Origin: Antedon mediterranea
Taxonomy: Eukaryota; Echinodermata; Crinoidea; Comatulida; Antedonidae
Assembly (NCBI RefSeq): GCF_964355755.1
Contig: NC_092677.1
Span: 27,252,101 to 27,316,100 of the forward strand
Direction: 5' to 3'
Length of the DNA: 64,000 nt
The notes under the pieces are model-generated. The model made no database searches. It saw nothing but the letters and a program-made list of their open reading frames with translations, and had not been told where the DNA came from. The position numbers were made by a program, and so were the translations under genes. Of the stretch, positions 45,689-57,610 are shown piece after piece; within the stretch, counting starts at the first letter, position 1, and the number at the start of each line of letters is the position of its first letter.

Positions 45689-45985
45689 TTTATCTTTTGA
45701 AATCGCTTTGTTGCTCTTAATTTTCTGATCTAATTTGGTCTAAGTGTTTTTATTCTGTTTTATTTCTTCTTTTTTTTTAAATTAACATCTTTAAAAGGAA
45801 TCTCTTTTCTGATACACACACAAGATCCTGTTTATGTTATCTTTCAAATCGCTTTGTTGCTCTTTAAGTTTCTGCAGGGAGTTGTTAACAACTCCCTGGT
45901 TTCTGTAAGTGTTTTTTCTGTTTTATTTCTTTTTATTTGAAAATAAACATCTCTTTTCTGTGATGCACACAATATCCTAAATGAT
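45689..45985. repeat. About 147-bp diverged tandem duplication
   Basis: AAATCGCTTTGTTGCTCTT occurs at 45700 and 45846, and CATCTCTTTTCTGTGATGCA resembles its counterpart in the first copy. The second copy contains the palindromic insertion at 45875-45898. Confidence 0.75.
45875..45898. mobile_element. 24-bp palindromic micro-insertion with 7-bp direct repeats
   Basis: CAGGGAGTTG, TTAA, CAACTCCCTG. GTTTCTG lies directly before (45868-45874) and after (45899-45905). The neighbouring duplicate copy lacks the palindrome. Confidence 0.65.
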
Positions 45986-45999
45986 GAATTGTTTTTTAT

Positions 46000-46380
46000 A
46001 CTTTGCTATTATGGATATACTGTAGTAAGAGATAAACTTTATTTTAATGTAGATCATGGGTGTGACTTTTTTGTTATAGATTTATAAGAGCCATCATCTT
46101 TTTCTAATTCACAATACAATAAGATACCTGTATTGTACAATACTACGGTCTTAAACTACAAAATCAAATGCATTTTGAAAAGGTTAATAATATAGTATAC
46201 TTTTTAATGGATATATTCTAGTAGGTAACAGGCAGACTTTGTTCTTATAGATAGGGACTTTTCTCTTATGGATTTATAAGAGCCATCATCTTTTTCTAAT
46301 ACATAATATATTCATAAAAAGGATATGGTACAATACTACAAGGCCTTAAACTAATTTACAAAATCAAATTAGAAAGTTAA
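46000..46380. repeat. About 180-bp diverged duplication
   Basis: TTTATAAGAGCCATCATCTT with TTTTCTAAT occurs at about 46080 and 46271. Upstream GTAAGAGATAAACTTT and downstream CTACAAAATCAAAT blocks also correspond. Confidence 0.7.
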
Positions 46381-46419
46381 AAAAACAACTGTATTTGTAG
46401 TACTTACCGTACCTTCAAA

Positions 46420-47961
46420 ACAAGATCCACCCAATTCTTGTCGGTAGTTAGGCCATCTGCTATCAGCACTGATTAGATTACTCACAAGTACATCCTGCAG
46501 GAAGACAGTGGCACGCTTTGACGCTGCTTCACCAAATCCTTACCTCGTGGCTTTCATTTATTTTCATTTGCCTGTTTAATTTAATTTTTATTCTTCGTTC
46601 ATGACTTTTTTTAACCAAATGAAATATGTCCGGCAAACTTGTTTAAAGGTTAAACATTATCTTGTGGATAATTAAATTTGAAAATTTGTAAAAATTTAAA
46701 TAGTTTTATATTAAATAGTTACAAGTTATTATAGAAGTGGCTGTGAGCAATGTTTTTGGATATATTTGATGGCACATTATAAATAATTTTATTATAGTAC
46801 AAAATAAGAATAGAGTAGACATTCATTTGTACTGATTTTTTATTAACAAATATACAATTGTTTACAAATTGATAATTCTTTCAAATCAAATAAATAGAAA
46901 ACACATTTATTTTCCTTTAAATCTTTCTAATAAAAAAAAGTTTTAAAACAAATTATTTGAAAGCAAATAGAAGCAGGAGAAACTATATAAATGCAAAAGT
47001 AATGGTGACATGACAAATCCCAAATCATCTAAAACTCCAATACTCTAAAAACAACGTGTACAATTTCAGGGGCGGATCCATTGGTCGCTCACTCCCTTTC
47101 TTTTGACAGCCAAAACAAATTATGAACTACTTTTTGATATCTATATTTGACAGACTATTTTGTATATGTTAGCACTCTGCTGGATCCGACCTGATTTACA
47201 CAAGAACTTAAGTACTACCATCTTGGTAGTTAGTGTCGCCACTAACTGACCCCACAGGAAATATGTGAACTTCAGGGTGGGTTGATGCGTCAGCCTCATT
47301 AAAACAAAAGTAAAGTTCAACAACAATTATCTGATACTCACTAATAATTATTGAATCATTTGAAATAATTACTCTCTTAGGATTTGTAATTGACCATACA
47401 AATGAAAGCACTAGAAGGTTTGGCTCTGTGCCAGGTTAGACCATTCATGTCAACCTATCCTATATTTGACTTTAAATTATTAAATTAATACAAAACACAT
47501 TAAAGCTTCCTAATTGTGTAAACATTAGTGGTATATTATATAACAAACCCTTCTCCACACCTCTTCCCCCCCCCCCCCCCCCAATAAAAATATACTGTTC
47601 ATGCAACATCTTTTACCTTAGTAGTTTATGCCCTTTGGTCCACATACCACACAGTGATTCTACATACCTGTACAGTCACACATAAAACACATCAAAGAAA
47701 CTAAAATGCAGCTGCGTATTACGTACATACACACGTAATACACATCTTATACATTAATATATTATATTTATAAGATCTATACAAAAAAATATACATTGTT
47801 CTGTTTGGTGTTTGCTATTTATAATTTTTTACAAGTAAATTACTAGTTTTACAAATAAACTATTAAATCAAAGATTAAAAACAAAGTGTCTGTATTTATC
47901 TTTTGTTTTATAACTTAATTTGGTCCCGTATTCTTTACTTTTAAATAATTTCCCTCCCTAT
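46420..47961. other. Spacer 3' of the EGF/FN3 gene
   Basis: Includes a minus-strand, exon-like segment near 46430-46525 (see findings) and a poly-C run at 47568-47582. The open frames at 47141-47411 have no recognised domain. Confidence 0.35.
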
Positions 47962-47962
47962 A

Positions 47963-48080
47963 AAGCTCTGTCTACACTATCAAACTTTATGTGACAAAAA
48001 AGTGTGATGTGCCCATATATGGACATGATGATGTCATATCAATACCATATTTCACATATTTGTTGCCCAACTAGTTTGTT
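47963..48080. mobile_element. MITE family A, copy 8, truncated
   Basis: Intact left end AGCTCTGTCTACACTATCAA. The right end is lost after ACTAGTTTG. It lies just downstream of the stop codon of the minus-strand gene, so it is likely part of its 3' UTR. Confidence 0.75.
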
Positions 48081-48100
48081 TACTGATGCTAAGTACATAT

Positions 48101-48937
48101 TTATTCCAGCATTCCATGAAAACTGTTTGTTTGATATGATGTATTGAATCGTGGTAAAAAGTATGGTACAGTCCCTTCATTATCACTATCCTCATTTTCC
48201 CTATTCGATAGGAATCGTGCAGTTGTTGCAAATGTCGCTGTATGTTGTGCTTTTATTGATCTGCACAGTTTTCTTTGTGTTGTGTCGTCGTTAGTGGCAA
48301 CGGTGAACGCCATCTTTCTCTCCTCCATGTTAATGTTTATATGATCAGGTATCACCGGCGGTCTACTCGGACATGGTGTATAATTATTTCCGTAGCGCAT
48401 TGAAGAAGATGAACTAGATGAATTTGACGAATACCCACTGCACGAACTTAAATTTTTCCCACGACTTGGTTTATTATGTCGTTCTACAATTGGGGGCGTC
48501 TGCGTATGTTGATGAACGAGATCAACTCGATCCAAATTGCATGTTTGCGTTTGTGCCCTGCGAAACACCGGCAAGTCATTATTGCAAACAGTCTTCGTGT
48601 GCATTGGTAGAGTATTGGAAACAACGCTTGGCTGTGTTACTTTAGTTATTTCAATCTTCTTCATAAGCTCTACCGGTGCGGGAGTAATTTTCACGGTTCG
48701 TAGATAATATTTCAGTAATCTTCGGCGTTGGATCATCAAAGCGATGATAAGTATCGAAGCGAAAATAAAAACTAAGATGGCGACTAAAACTGTGACAGTC
48801 TTCCAGTCAAGGTTAGCAATATATTCGTTTGTTGTCATCACTTCAACGCATTGGTCTCGTAAAATTGCCTCCCGCATTGTGATGTTTTTAAGAACAATGT
48901 TTACACAAACAGTGTACTGGGTTCGAGGTAGCAGACC
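48101..48937 (-). CDS. EGF-FN3 gene exon 3: FN3 end, TM, cytoplasmic tail
   Basis: The acceptor CATTCACAG precedes GLLPRTQYTVCVNIVLKN, the last strands of FN3. Then come the membrane helix, QRRRLLKYYLR and a Ser-rich tail (SSCSGYSSNSSSSSSS). The stop TAA overlaps an AATAAA hexamer (minus strand). Plus-strand frames here are shadows. Confidence 0.9.
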   Translation of the reverse strand, partial: GLLPRTQYTVCVNIVLKNITMREAILRDQCVEVMTTNEYIANLDWKTVTVLVAILVFIFASILIIALMIQRRRLLKYYLRTVKITPAPVELMKKIEITKVTQPSVVSNTLPMHTKTVCNNDLPVFRRAQTQTCNLDRVDLVHQHTQTPPIVERHNKPSRGKNLSSCSGYSSNSSSSSSSMRYGNNYTPCPSRPPVIPDHININMEERKMAFTVATNDDTTQRKLCRSIKAQHTATFATTARFLSNRENEDSDNEGTVPYFLPRFNTSYQTNSFHGMLE

Positions 48938-51900
48938 CTGTGAATGAAACAGAATATAAACAAATTATTAAATCTCTCTCTTTCATTAAACGTTGTCAAC
49001 AATATAGGAGGTTTTGTATATTTCTATGGCCCACTGTAAAATATATTAAAATACTATTTTTACTTAAGAAAAAACACTTGAAAATTAATTTTCTTTTTAA
49101 CTTATCAGCTACATTTAACAGACATATGTCAACAAAATTAGTATGTAGACACGAGCCTTTCCAATCTAAGCATGGTATATCATGTCTATACTTTAAAACA
49201 GAATCCAATTATGATAAAGTAAATTTTTGACAGAAAAAATAACTTGTCAAGCTAAAAAGAAAACATAAGTGAATTTGTCCATAAAACACTTAAAATAATT
49301 TGTAAATAAATTATCTTTTAGTGAGAAAAGTTTCTGGTTAATAACTAGTAAATTCATTGTTAGGAGCTGTTTACTGTTGATGGAAAAAGATGCTTTTAGA
49401 AGTAGTGAACATGTAATTTTAAAGTAAGACAAGTGCTCAGTATGTAAGCGTATGCTTAAAACGATTGAGCAATCTATCTGTGTTATTTACAGTAACCTGT
49501 TTCATATCAAGATGTTCATCATTTAATTGTATTATCTCTATCATCCAAATTAGATTTAAATCGTTTGTGGAATACTTTCATTTCTATATTTGTTTTCCCT
49601 TCTTTTTCAAAATGTATCTTAATATTAACATTTACAATTTGATTTTGTTCTGACCCAATTTACTGTTGATAATGTCACTATGATCAGAAAAGAAATGACG
49701 TCAAATTTCCCAATCAGGAAGCCATAGATATAAGTAAAGAATACTATTGGAAAAATATCTTAACCATCAAGTAATATGCAAAGGATAGTATTGAACAAGT
49801 GACAATAGGAATGCCTTGAAAATAACATTTCTCTGTTAATTTAAAACCAAAACCAAGAATCTGATCAGGGAAGAGATGACGTCACATTTCTCAATTATAA
49901 TATTTCTTTTGCAGTAATTAATACATTGCAAAAGCTAAATTTAAAAAGTAAAGAAAAGAATTTTTTGAAAGAATGTTTATGTTTTTCGATTAATATGTGT
50001 GTCCGTCAACCCAAAAAAAGTTAATTGTTGTTTAGATGATATATTGGAAACAGTCCTCTATACAGATCTAGTTGGTCTTTGAATATTTAATTAATTGAAT
50101 TTATACCCAATATCTATACGATAAGAAAGATGATAAGCCTTATTACAAATTATCAATTGTCAGATTCACGCTGACATATCCTTAGGCTAAGAAAGATGAC
50201 GAAGGGAAGTGAATCGGTTTTGGAAATACTGGCGTCTGCAATGTTACGATGACCATCTGTACACGCTTACGCGTTTATCGTCCAAGATACTCGTCCCGTG
50301 TTCATATCATTCCCCCTGACTATTCAATCCTTATTTTCAAATTAATTCAAGAAGGATTCATTACTGATACTTGGGTATCTAAATTAGCAGGGATTTGTAG
50401 AGATGCTCAATGCCTTTTGGGAATCTGATCTCTTAATTGATAACTATGTTTGTTTACAACTTTGTTTTATTTTAGGATTTTGTTTGACAGAGATTTTGTA
50501 ATTATTTCCAGGCTGTTAATTTGAAGTTGTAAATTCTGTCGTTTTTCGTTAGCAGACGATACGTATGTATCTGATAAAAACTAACTTTTTGTATCAAATT
50601 TTAACAGTTATATAATTCCCTTGTTGATTAAATTGTGAGTTGTAGTTTGTTAAAATGATTGTAGGCTTTGGTTTGTGGATAAGGCTCTACATTAGGAAGG
50701 TGTGTTTTTAAATTCTAAATATCTTTCCATTGGTAAAAATTAACATGTTGTTGCAAATACTGTTACCTATTATTATCTAATTTACATATTCAGTAGTTAA
50801 TTTACATATTTAACAGATAATTTACATATTTAACAGATAATTTACATATTTTACAGATAATTTACATATGTAATAGTCAATTTACATATTTGAAAATTAA
50901 TTTGCATATTTAATAGTTAATTTACATATTTAAGAAGAGATAATATACATATTTAATAGTTAATTTATAGATTTAAGAAGAGATAATTTACATATTTAAT
51001 AGTTAATTTACATATTTAAGAAGAGATAATTTACATATTTAATAGTCAATTTCCATATTTAATGGTTAATTTACGCCTTATCTTTACGTTATGTCTTATC
51101 TACTTCACTTTCAATTTACCATCTTCTGTAATTGTCACCTAGTTATTTTCCTACATTTTTTTTTTAGAGAGCTCATTTTAATATTCTCAGTACTCTGCTG
51201 ATTTTTTACAGTGATATTTTTTATTTATTCTTTACGTGTCATAACTTTTTCTCTCTTGTCAATTATATTGATTTTTCAATCATCGTTTTTCGTTCTTTTT
51301 GATTGTTTTTTATCGAGGGTACTTCCCGCAATCATCAGTTTGAATTAAACCCCCTGACAGGGATATTTAACTCTAGATTTGTGGCGCTTAAGTCACGCCA
51401 TTTTTGATTGATTTATTGACAGGCATTAAAAGGTACACAAAGTGTGCAAGTACGCTGACATTTTAATCTAATTCGTGATTAATGTGATATAAGTTGTAAA
51501 AAAATGTGCAAAAACTATTTATACTTTTGAAAAAGTGTTTCTTAGAGTATGTACTCTTAAATATTTTGTTTGCTTTGTTTTAGTTTTAAAAGTTTACTGA
51601 ATTATTGCAATGTGTACGTGATTTACTTCCGTACACGTTACCGGAATCCTTCATCCCATTCAATAAAAGTTTGACTGTTTTATTTCAAAATTGAATTCAA
51701 TAAATCTGAAACAAGTCATTGTACTGCAACTGACAGCACATTGTCATACAGTTGGCTGCGTTCCCGTACATAGCTTTCAAGTTTGACATTTTTACCTTGT
51801 GACATTGCAGCCTGCGGGGCTCCCAATGGGTGCAAACATACATGTCAAGTAACATAAATAGCATGACATTATAAGACATTTTGATATTAACATATCACCA

Positions 51901-54900
51901 TTTTTTTTGCACATGTTTTCAACAGCCGCCTTGGGTTTTAAAACATTTACCAGTTCCGCTTAAAACTTAGTGTTCTTATACTTTGTGTAGGCTTCTGTGC
52001 GGACAAAATGAAAGTTTAAATTGATTGAAGTTTGACTAAAAATTCTAATATAATTTCATATTCAATTTTCTATGCTCTATTTTAAGAACCAAGTTAAAAT
52101 TATTCGACTGCAGTTACTGCAGTATCTACATTTGTTAGTGAGCTGCCTCTAATAGAAACACTACAGTATCACAAGGCATTTCTTTAATAGTACATTGGAA
52201 ACTCTTTGAACATTGCACTAATACAATTGTTTTTAGGTTGTGTCTCTTTGTTCATATATTTTAATTATTTTATTAAGAAACAACTTATATAATTAGTTTG
52301 CACTCACGTTTATGTCAATGTTCAATATGGTAAATGTCGAAAATGTCATAAAACAAAGTTTAGTTAATTTAAATACCATGTGAAACAAGGCACCAAACAG
52401 GGCCAATCAAAGTGTTTGTGATATGTATACAGGTGGTGATGTGACACCTGTTAAGCCTCAGTTTAGGAGGTCAATGTTATATTAATTACATATCTTCCTG
52501 GTATTTTTATAATATAAATGCCTCGTGATGTTTCGTCTCCATACTTTTTTTAAACTTTCGTTTTTACTTCTTTTTTTATGATTTTTTTCTGGGTCAAGTA
52601 TAGGTCAGGTTTAATGTATTGATACATTTTATTGTGTTCAGCTGTTGAATATTATTTGACTACTTTAGCAAAATTGGTTTGATCTTAACGCATACTATCT
52701 ATTACTTGATCAAGGATTACTCTCAGGGGCTGATCCAATATTTTTTTAACCAGGGGGGAGTGTTTAAATATTGATATTCTGTCAAGAATACAATGTCAAA
52801 ATGTAGTCATTCATTATTGCAATGTGGATGTTATCAAAATAAGTAAGATTTACAAATACTTATACCCCAGACACTTTCATAACCCAACAAATTACAACAA
52901 AAGGGGTTGGTGTCCTTGAATAGGCTGTAGTCTTGAAAATTGTACCTGTTTGTTTTCTGAAATGCTTTAATAACCCGAGTGGAGGTGTTCCAAAATAAAG
53001 GTTCTTATTATTATTAAACATAACTTGGTAGTGGCTTACCATGATAGAATAGTTGAACACGTTAGGGTGTATTAATTGACTATGCTTGGTGTATCCCTCG
53101 CCAAACATGTTATACTGTATCCGAAATCCAGATATGTCAATTGGTACTTTAGGCCCTGTCCACGATATTGTCACCGAATCAGGTGACGCCCTTGTCATTG
53201 TCACATTCGATGGTGGTGGAAGTCGATGTTCGCAATTGTCACCAACGTAGAAGTGAGTGCACAAGCAACGGACGCCATGTTGCGTGTTATACGTACATCT
53301 TCCACCGTTGAGACACGGGTTTTGTAAGCAAGGCCTCAACAAAACCATCTCCATTGGAAGTTTTGGTTCGATCGTCTTAAAGTTTTGCAATAAACGTTCA
53401 TGTAATTTTGGTATTTGAGTCACTTGTCGATGAAAGTTTGGCCATGGGTATGTGCTCTGAAAGAAATAAAAGTAACAATAAAAATACTAATATAATTTAT
53501 CAAATCAGATGGCTCTTCTATATGGTTATTTTTTCAGATTCTTTGTTTTTCTTTTCTCTTTTAAACACAAAATTGGTTGATGTTATCAAAGGAAATACTT
53601 TAATAGACAATACATTTGCTAATTGATAATTTCTTTATTGTCTTCCTGTTAATTAACAAGATAATTGCAACATTATTGATTACATATTTATTGGGTTTTC
53701 CTTCTGTTTTATTAATTTCCAATTAGTGATATTAATTAGATTTAATTATTAATTGAACAATTGTCAACTAACCACATCCAAGGAAAATATGCATTATATT
53801 TTAATCTTTAATTAAGAAAAGGAAATAAATAAATAATATGAAATTAATAAATTCTTTAACAATATACACTACTCAATAGCCATTTAAAGTTTAAAACCCA
53901 ATTCTTCCTTAGGAACATTTTTCAATTATCAACTTTTTATTATAATTATGCATTTAATATTTGCCTTTCAAAATTGCTTTCAAGGAGCTTTGTCTACACT
54001 ATAAAACTTTACATGTGTTGTGCCCAAATATGGACATGATGATGTCATATTACTACCATATTTAAGCATATCACTACCATATTTGGGCACATCACACTTT
54101 TTGTTATCAAACTAATTTGATAGTGTAGACAGAGCTTAAGTAATTCCAATGACTGTGAGTTTGAACGTCCCTGGCGTCTTATTCAACAACATTTGTTTGA
54201 TCTCATTTCTATGATTGCTTTAAATCTTCCAATTCAGAACCTATACCTGTTGTATGTATCTTTGATTAATTTCTATTATTGCATTAAATCTATATGTAAC
54301 TTGTAAATACTTATACACTACAGTACCTGTTGTATGTATGTCTCACTTTTATACATACACCGTGACAGGTTTAACTTGTTGTTACGATTCTTGCATTTTC
54401 ATTTATTATATGACCTGATAACCTATCGTCACGGGCATGGGAAACTTACATAACACTATCAAACTACCTTATGTTATGCTTCTTCTTGACAGCAATAATA
54501 TCCTTATCCTAACAAGATTATCTTCAAAGTATTTTTAACTGATGAGTTTTTATAATATAGAATGTATATATGTATGCTTCTTCTTTCAATACTAAATTGT
54601 TGTGTTTAATAAACCGCTAACAGAAAATTAATTATTTTTTAAATTCATTTTAATTATAATTATTAATAACGATGACATACATATAGTAAGCAAAGTATTG
54701 CTGAGATTTAGTACTATGTCAAATGTATTGTATTAATAAGCATAAACTATTTTGGATTTTTGAAGGATTTTACTATATATTTCTCTAGATATAATAGTGT
54801 GTTTTATGTTTATCACATTTAGAAGTGACTATTTTTTATTATTGGAAACTGTTCATGTACAGGTTTTTTTTGTTGGTGCTAGAATCTAAATGAATTATAC

Positions 54901-56355
54901 AACAGATATTTGCTATCAGACAGAAATTAAGAAGCATTAATTTGTTCCCTTCTTTGATGAAATACTTCAGTCATTTTATCTGATTTAAATCCTATCGTCA
55001 TCATCATCCTTATCATCGTCATCATCATCCTTATCACCTCTTTCCATCATCATCATCCTTATCACCTCTTTCCTCCTTGTAAAACCTCCGCCATCTGCTA
55101 TTCTGATTACCCATCCTTATATCGGTTACTTATCTCATAGTTGTACCTCCCCAATTAATTCCTGGCAATTCCCATTCCGGGGTCTGTCCCAGGATCTATT
55201 TATATCCTCCTTGGTAAATTGTCTCAAGGTTCCCCTGTAATTACTTGTTACAAACCCCTTGATAGACTCATCCTCCTACATCCACATTAGCTGGACTATT
55301 TTATTACATCTGGTGAAATTGTCATAATTTGGAAACTAAATTGAATTATCTGGTTTCTATCTTATTTTCTGTTTAAAAAGTTATCATGTGCATTTGGGAA
55401 GTTAGCTTGTAATTGTTTAATTTGCGCCACCTTTCTAGAAATGTAATCTTGTGAGGTAACAACAGGTGTTGTAGATACCATCTTAAAATTTTGTGAGATG
55501 ATGAAATAGTTGCATGTATTTAAAACAAAAAGCTTTTGAAAAACACTGCATTTTTCAAATTAATTTGGGAATTTAATATCTAGAGACAAAAAATTTACCA
55601 AAATTAAAGGTAAGAATAGTGGTGAACTCTGAACCTTCTTTATTCAAACTTGCTTGCTTAAACAAAGTTCACAAAATTTAAGTACAGACTTTGAGTAAAG
55701 GTAGAAAGTATCTTGTTTCTTTTTTTCTTTTTTTACTAAAATATATTCCTTTTGTAATGACGTTTCATAATATTCATAACTTAACATATTCATTCTTAAA
55801 ATGTTAATTTCTTAATACATTCTTCTTTTTCTTTGAAACATGTTTGAAGGCTCCACTTAAAGTTAAAGGTCTGTTTAGTCACCTTTGCCAAGTGTTGGAC
55901 TTTGTGATAGGAAACAATAGATTTGCTTTAATTTTGTAAGCCTTAGTAGCTAAGTTTTCTTACTTTTGCTTAAGTTTCCTTTACTCTATACTTAACTGTT
56001 GATGTGACCGTTGACAAAGCCCATGTGGTTTCTACCTTTATTTCAAGTTTAATCCTCTGGTGTCAGACTAAAGTGTTTGTTTTTGTTATCTTAAGTAGGC
56101 TTTAGGAAACCATAGATTAGTTGGCGTTTTATTTTGTTCATGTGTTATTTTTAAACTAGTTTACATTTTTTAAGTTACATTATTCAAATCTAAAGTATAA
56201 TGATCACAGTGACGATTGTATAATTATGAAAATGTATTGCATGCTTGCCGTAGGTCTAATGTTGTAATTTCAAAGTTTTGGAATCTTACCTTTGATGTTG
56301 CCAGTACAGTAGTTATCCAGACAAGGAGGACAAATAAAATAGATAATGGTGACAT
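48101..56355 (-). CDS. EGF-FN3 single-pass type I membrane protein (complete, 3 exons)
   Basis: Minus-strand exons: 56355-56290, 53456-53040 and 48937-48101. All join in phase 0 with GT-AG sites, 438 residues plus TAA. Residues 1-20 are a signal peptide (MSPLSILFVLLVWITTVLA). A short linker precedes an EGF domain at about 65-97 (CLQNPCLNGGRC, six Cys). An FN3 domain follows at about 101-190 (PPSNVTMTRASPDSVTISW, then LLPRTQYTVCVN, the fold split by an intron). A transmembrane helix lies at about 207-230 (VTVLVAILVFIFASILIIAL), followed by RRR and a 205-residue Ser/Thr-rich cytoplasmic tail. EGF-FN3-TM order recalls the membrane-proximal half of vasorin, but no leucine-rich repeats were seen, so no symbol is given. 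It probably acts in cell-surface binding or signalling; this is inference. Confidence 0.85.
48938..50759. other. Intron 2 of the EGF-FN3 gene, part
   Basis: Short AT-rich open frames at 48940-49653 show no domain or splice support. CAGAAAAGAAATGACGTCA and CAGGGAAGAGATGACGTCA (49685, 49866) are a weak direct repeat with a TGACGTCA site. Confidence 0.35.
50760..51075. repeat. 18-20-bp degenerate minisatellite
   Basis: TAATTTACATATTTAACAGA and TAATTTACATATTTAAGAAG variants repeat about 15 times with irregular spacing. Confidence 0.85.
51076..53039. other. Intron 2 of the EGF-FN3 gene, remainder
   Basis: No feature recognised. The open frame 51697-51879 (minus) has no domain or splice support. 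Confidence 0.35.
53040..53456 (-). CDS. EGF-FN3 gene exon 2: EGF and most of FN3
   Basis: The acceptor TTTCAG is at 53457-53462. 139 codons end in FNYSIM with donor GTAAGC. All six EGF cysteines and the FN3 tryptophan (TISW) are present. Confidence 0.9.
53457..53984. other. Intron 1 of the EGF-FN3 gene, part
   Basis: AT-rich. A 72-codon plus frame at 53408-53626 overlaps exon 2 in antisense and looks spurious. Confidence 0.35.
53986..54136. mobile_element. MITE family A, copy 9
   Basis: AGCTTTGTCTACACTATAAA at the left and TTTGATAGTGTAGACAGAGC at the right. TACCATATT..GCATATCACTACCATATTTG is duplicated inside. Confidence 0.82.
54140..56289. other. Intron 1 of the EGF-FN3 gene, remainder
   Basis: Contains CATCATCATCCTTATCA repeats at 54995-55070. 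No additional in-phase exon between exons 1 and 2 was recognised. Confidence 0.4.
56290..56355 (-). CDS. EGF-FN3 gene exon 1: signal peptide
   Basis: ATG at 56355-56353 opens 22 codons ending in ATSK, with donor GTAAGATTC. The frame joins exactly to the STYPWPNF of exon 2. Confidence 0.8.
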
Positions 56356-57230
56356 CTTTCCTTCAGAATGTCACAAATTGTTCCAATAAATAAAGTCACA
56401 AATTCTTCCAATAAATATATTTAAACAGCATCTAGTTGGCAGCTTCTAATTGTCTTATAGTTTTTCTTCCTTTGTTGTTTTAATCCAGTTGTGTTCTTTA
56501 CTGTTTTAACAACGTTGCTTTGTTAAGTAAATAAACTCTTTTTTTTTTATGTTCTTTAATATACTATCACTTTATGTATCAAATTCTTGATCGCTCTATC
56601 ATCAATGTAGTCCAAAAATGAATAAATTTAAACTTCTTTTGTTGCTTAAGTATCTCGTTTACTTATTCCTCTTTGCTCATCTGTCTTTTTATAAAACTAA
56701 TAACAATATACATATATTCTGTATCTCTTTTCCTTATATGGTACACGAGTTTACAATTAATACCGTCCTTAGCAACTTTCAATCGTCTTTTGGAAATCGT
56801 GAAACTTTTCTAGCAACTCTGTGTGAGGAAATTGAATATAAACCAATCGGGAGGAAATGGGCTGTTCTATTTTATTACAGGGATTTCACTAAATCTACCA
56901 CTATTACAGATTCAATTGTTTTAATATTTAATGTTACACATACGTTTTGAATATTATTTACATATATATGAAGGATTATATGTTGAAAATATTATAACTT
57001 GAATAATAATAGATTTAAAAAAAAAAATCTTTTTATTGTTGGTCCTTTTAGTGTGAAAGTTATTTTATACACAAGTGAAAATTAAATTATGGGAAATATT
57101 TCAAAACATAATTTTACAGAAATCTAATTATTTTTCTATAAATAAATTCATGTTAAAACCCAATTTTATATCTTTCATTTTCTGTATTATTTTCTTAAAT
57201 ATTTCAAAGAATACCTTTTTTACATGTTGA
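56356..57230. other. 5' side of the EGF-FN3 gene
   Basis: It should hold the minus-strand 5' UTR and promoter; no clear core motif was seen. Near-duplicate GTCACAAATT..TTCCAATAAAT phrases lie at 56370-56415. The 110-codon plus frame at 56618 has no domain I recognise and is not called as a gene. Confidence 0.35.
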
Positions 57231-57394
57231 AATGTGAGCTCCTGGTTAGCACGTGCATTGTAAACTTGTACTATGTTATTGCAGCCATCTCAGTCAACAA
57301 TGACAAGTATTAATGTGAGCTCCTGGTTAGTACGTGCATTGTAAACTTGTACTATGTTATTGCAGCCATCTCAGTCAACAATGACAAGTATTAA
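57231..57394. repeat. 81-bp tandem duplication
   Basis: TGTGAGCTCCTGGTTAGCAC at 57233 recurs at 57314 with one change, and the rest matches. Confidence 0.92.
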
Positions 57395-57435
57395 TGTCAT
57401 TATTGAGTGTATTAACCTTATAATATGTATCATTA

Positions 57436-57610
57436 ATCAATCAATCAATCAATCAATTTATTTCTCAAATAAAAACAAAATACAGTTACATTTTCTAGAA
57501 ATAATAAATAATAAATGAGAAAAAGGGTACCCCACTGGAAGCTTAAGCTTTAAAATGTGGGGTCCAGGCCCACCCCCAAACCCCAAACGGTTGTACCATA
57601 AATTAAATGT
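57436..57610 (-). mobile_element. Retroelement 3' tail, minus strand
   Basis: (ATCA)n followed by ATTTATTTCTCAAATAAAAA and GGGTACCCCACTGGAAGCTT has the form of a non-LTR retroelement 3' end in reverse. Confidence 0.45.

Noticed and set aside
48144-48947. Plus-strand open frames
   Set aside because: They lie antisense to exon 3 of the EGF-FN3 gene, which has splice sites, a TM helix and matching phase.
56618-56950. 110-codon plus frame upstream of the EGF-FN3 gene
   Set aside because: No domain recognised and no splice support; a chance AT-rich frame cannot be excluded.
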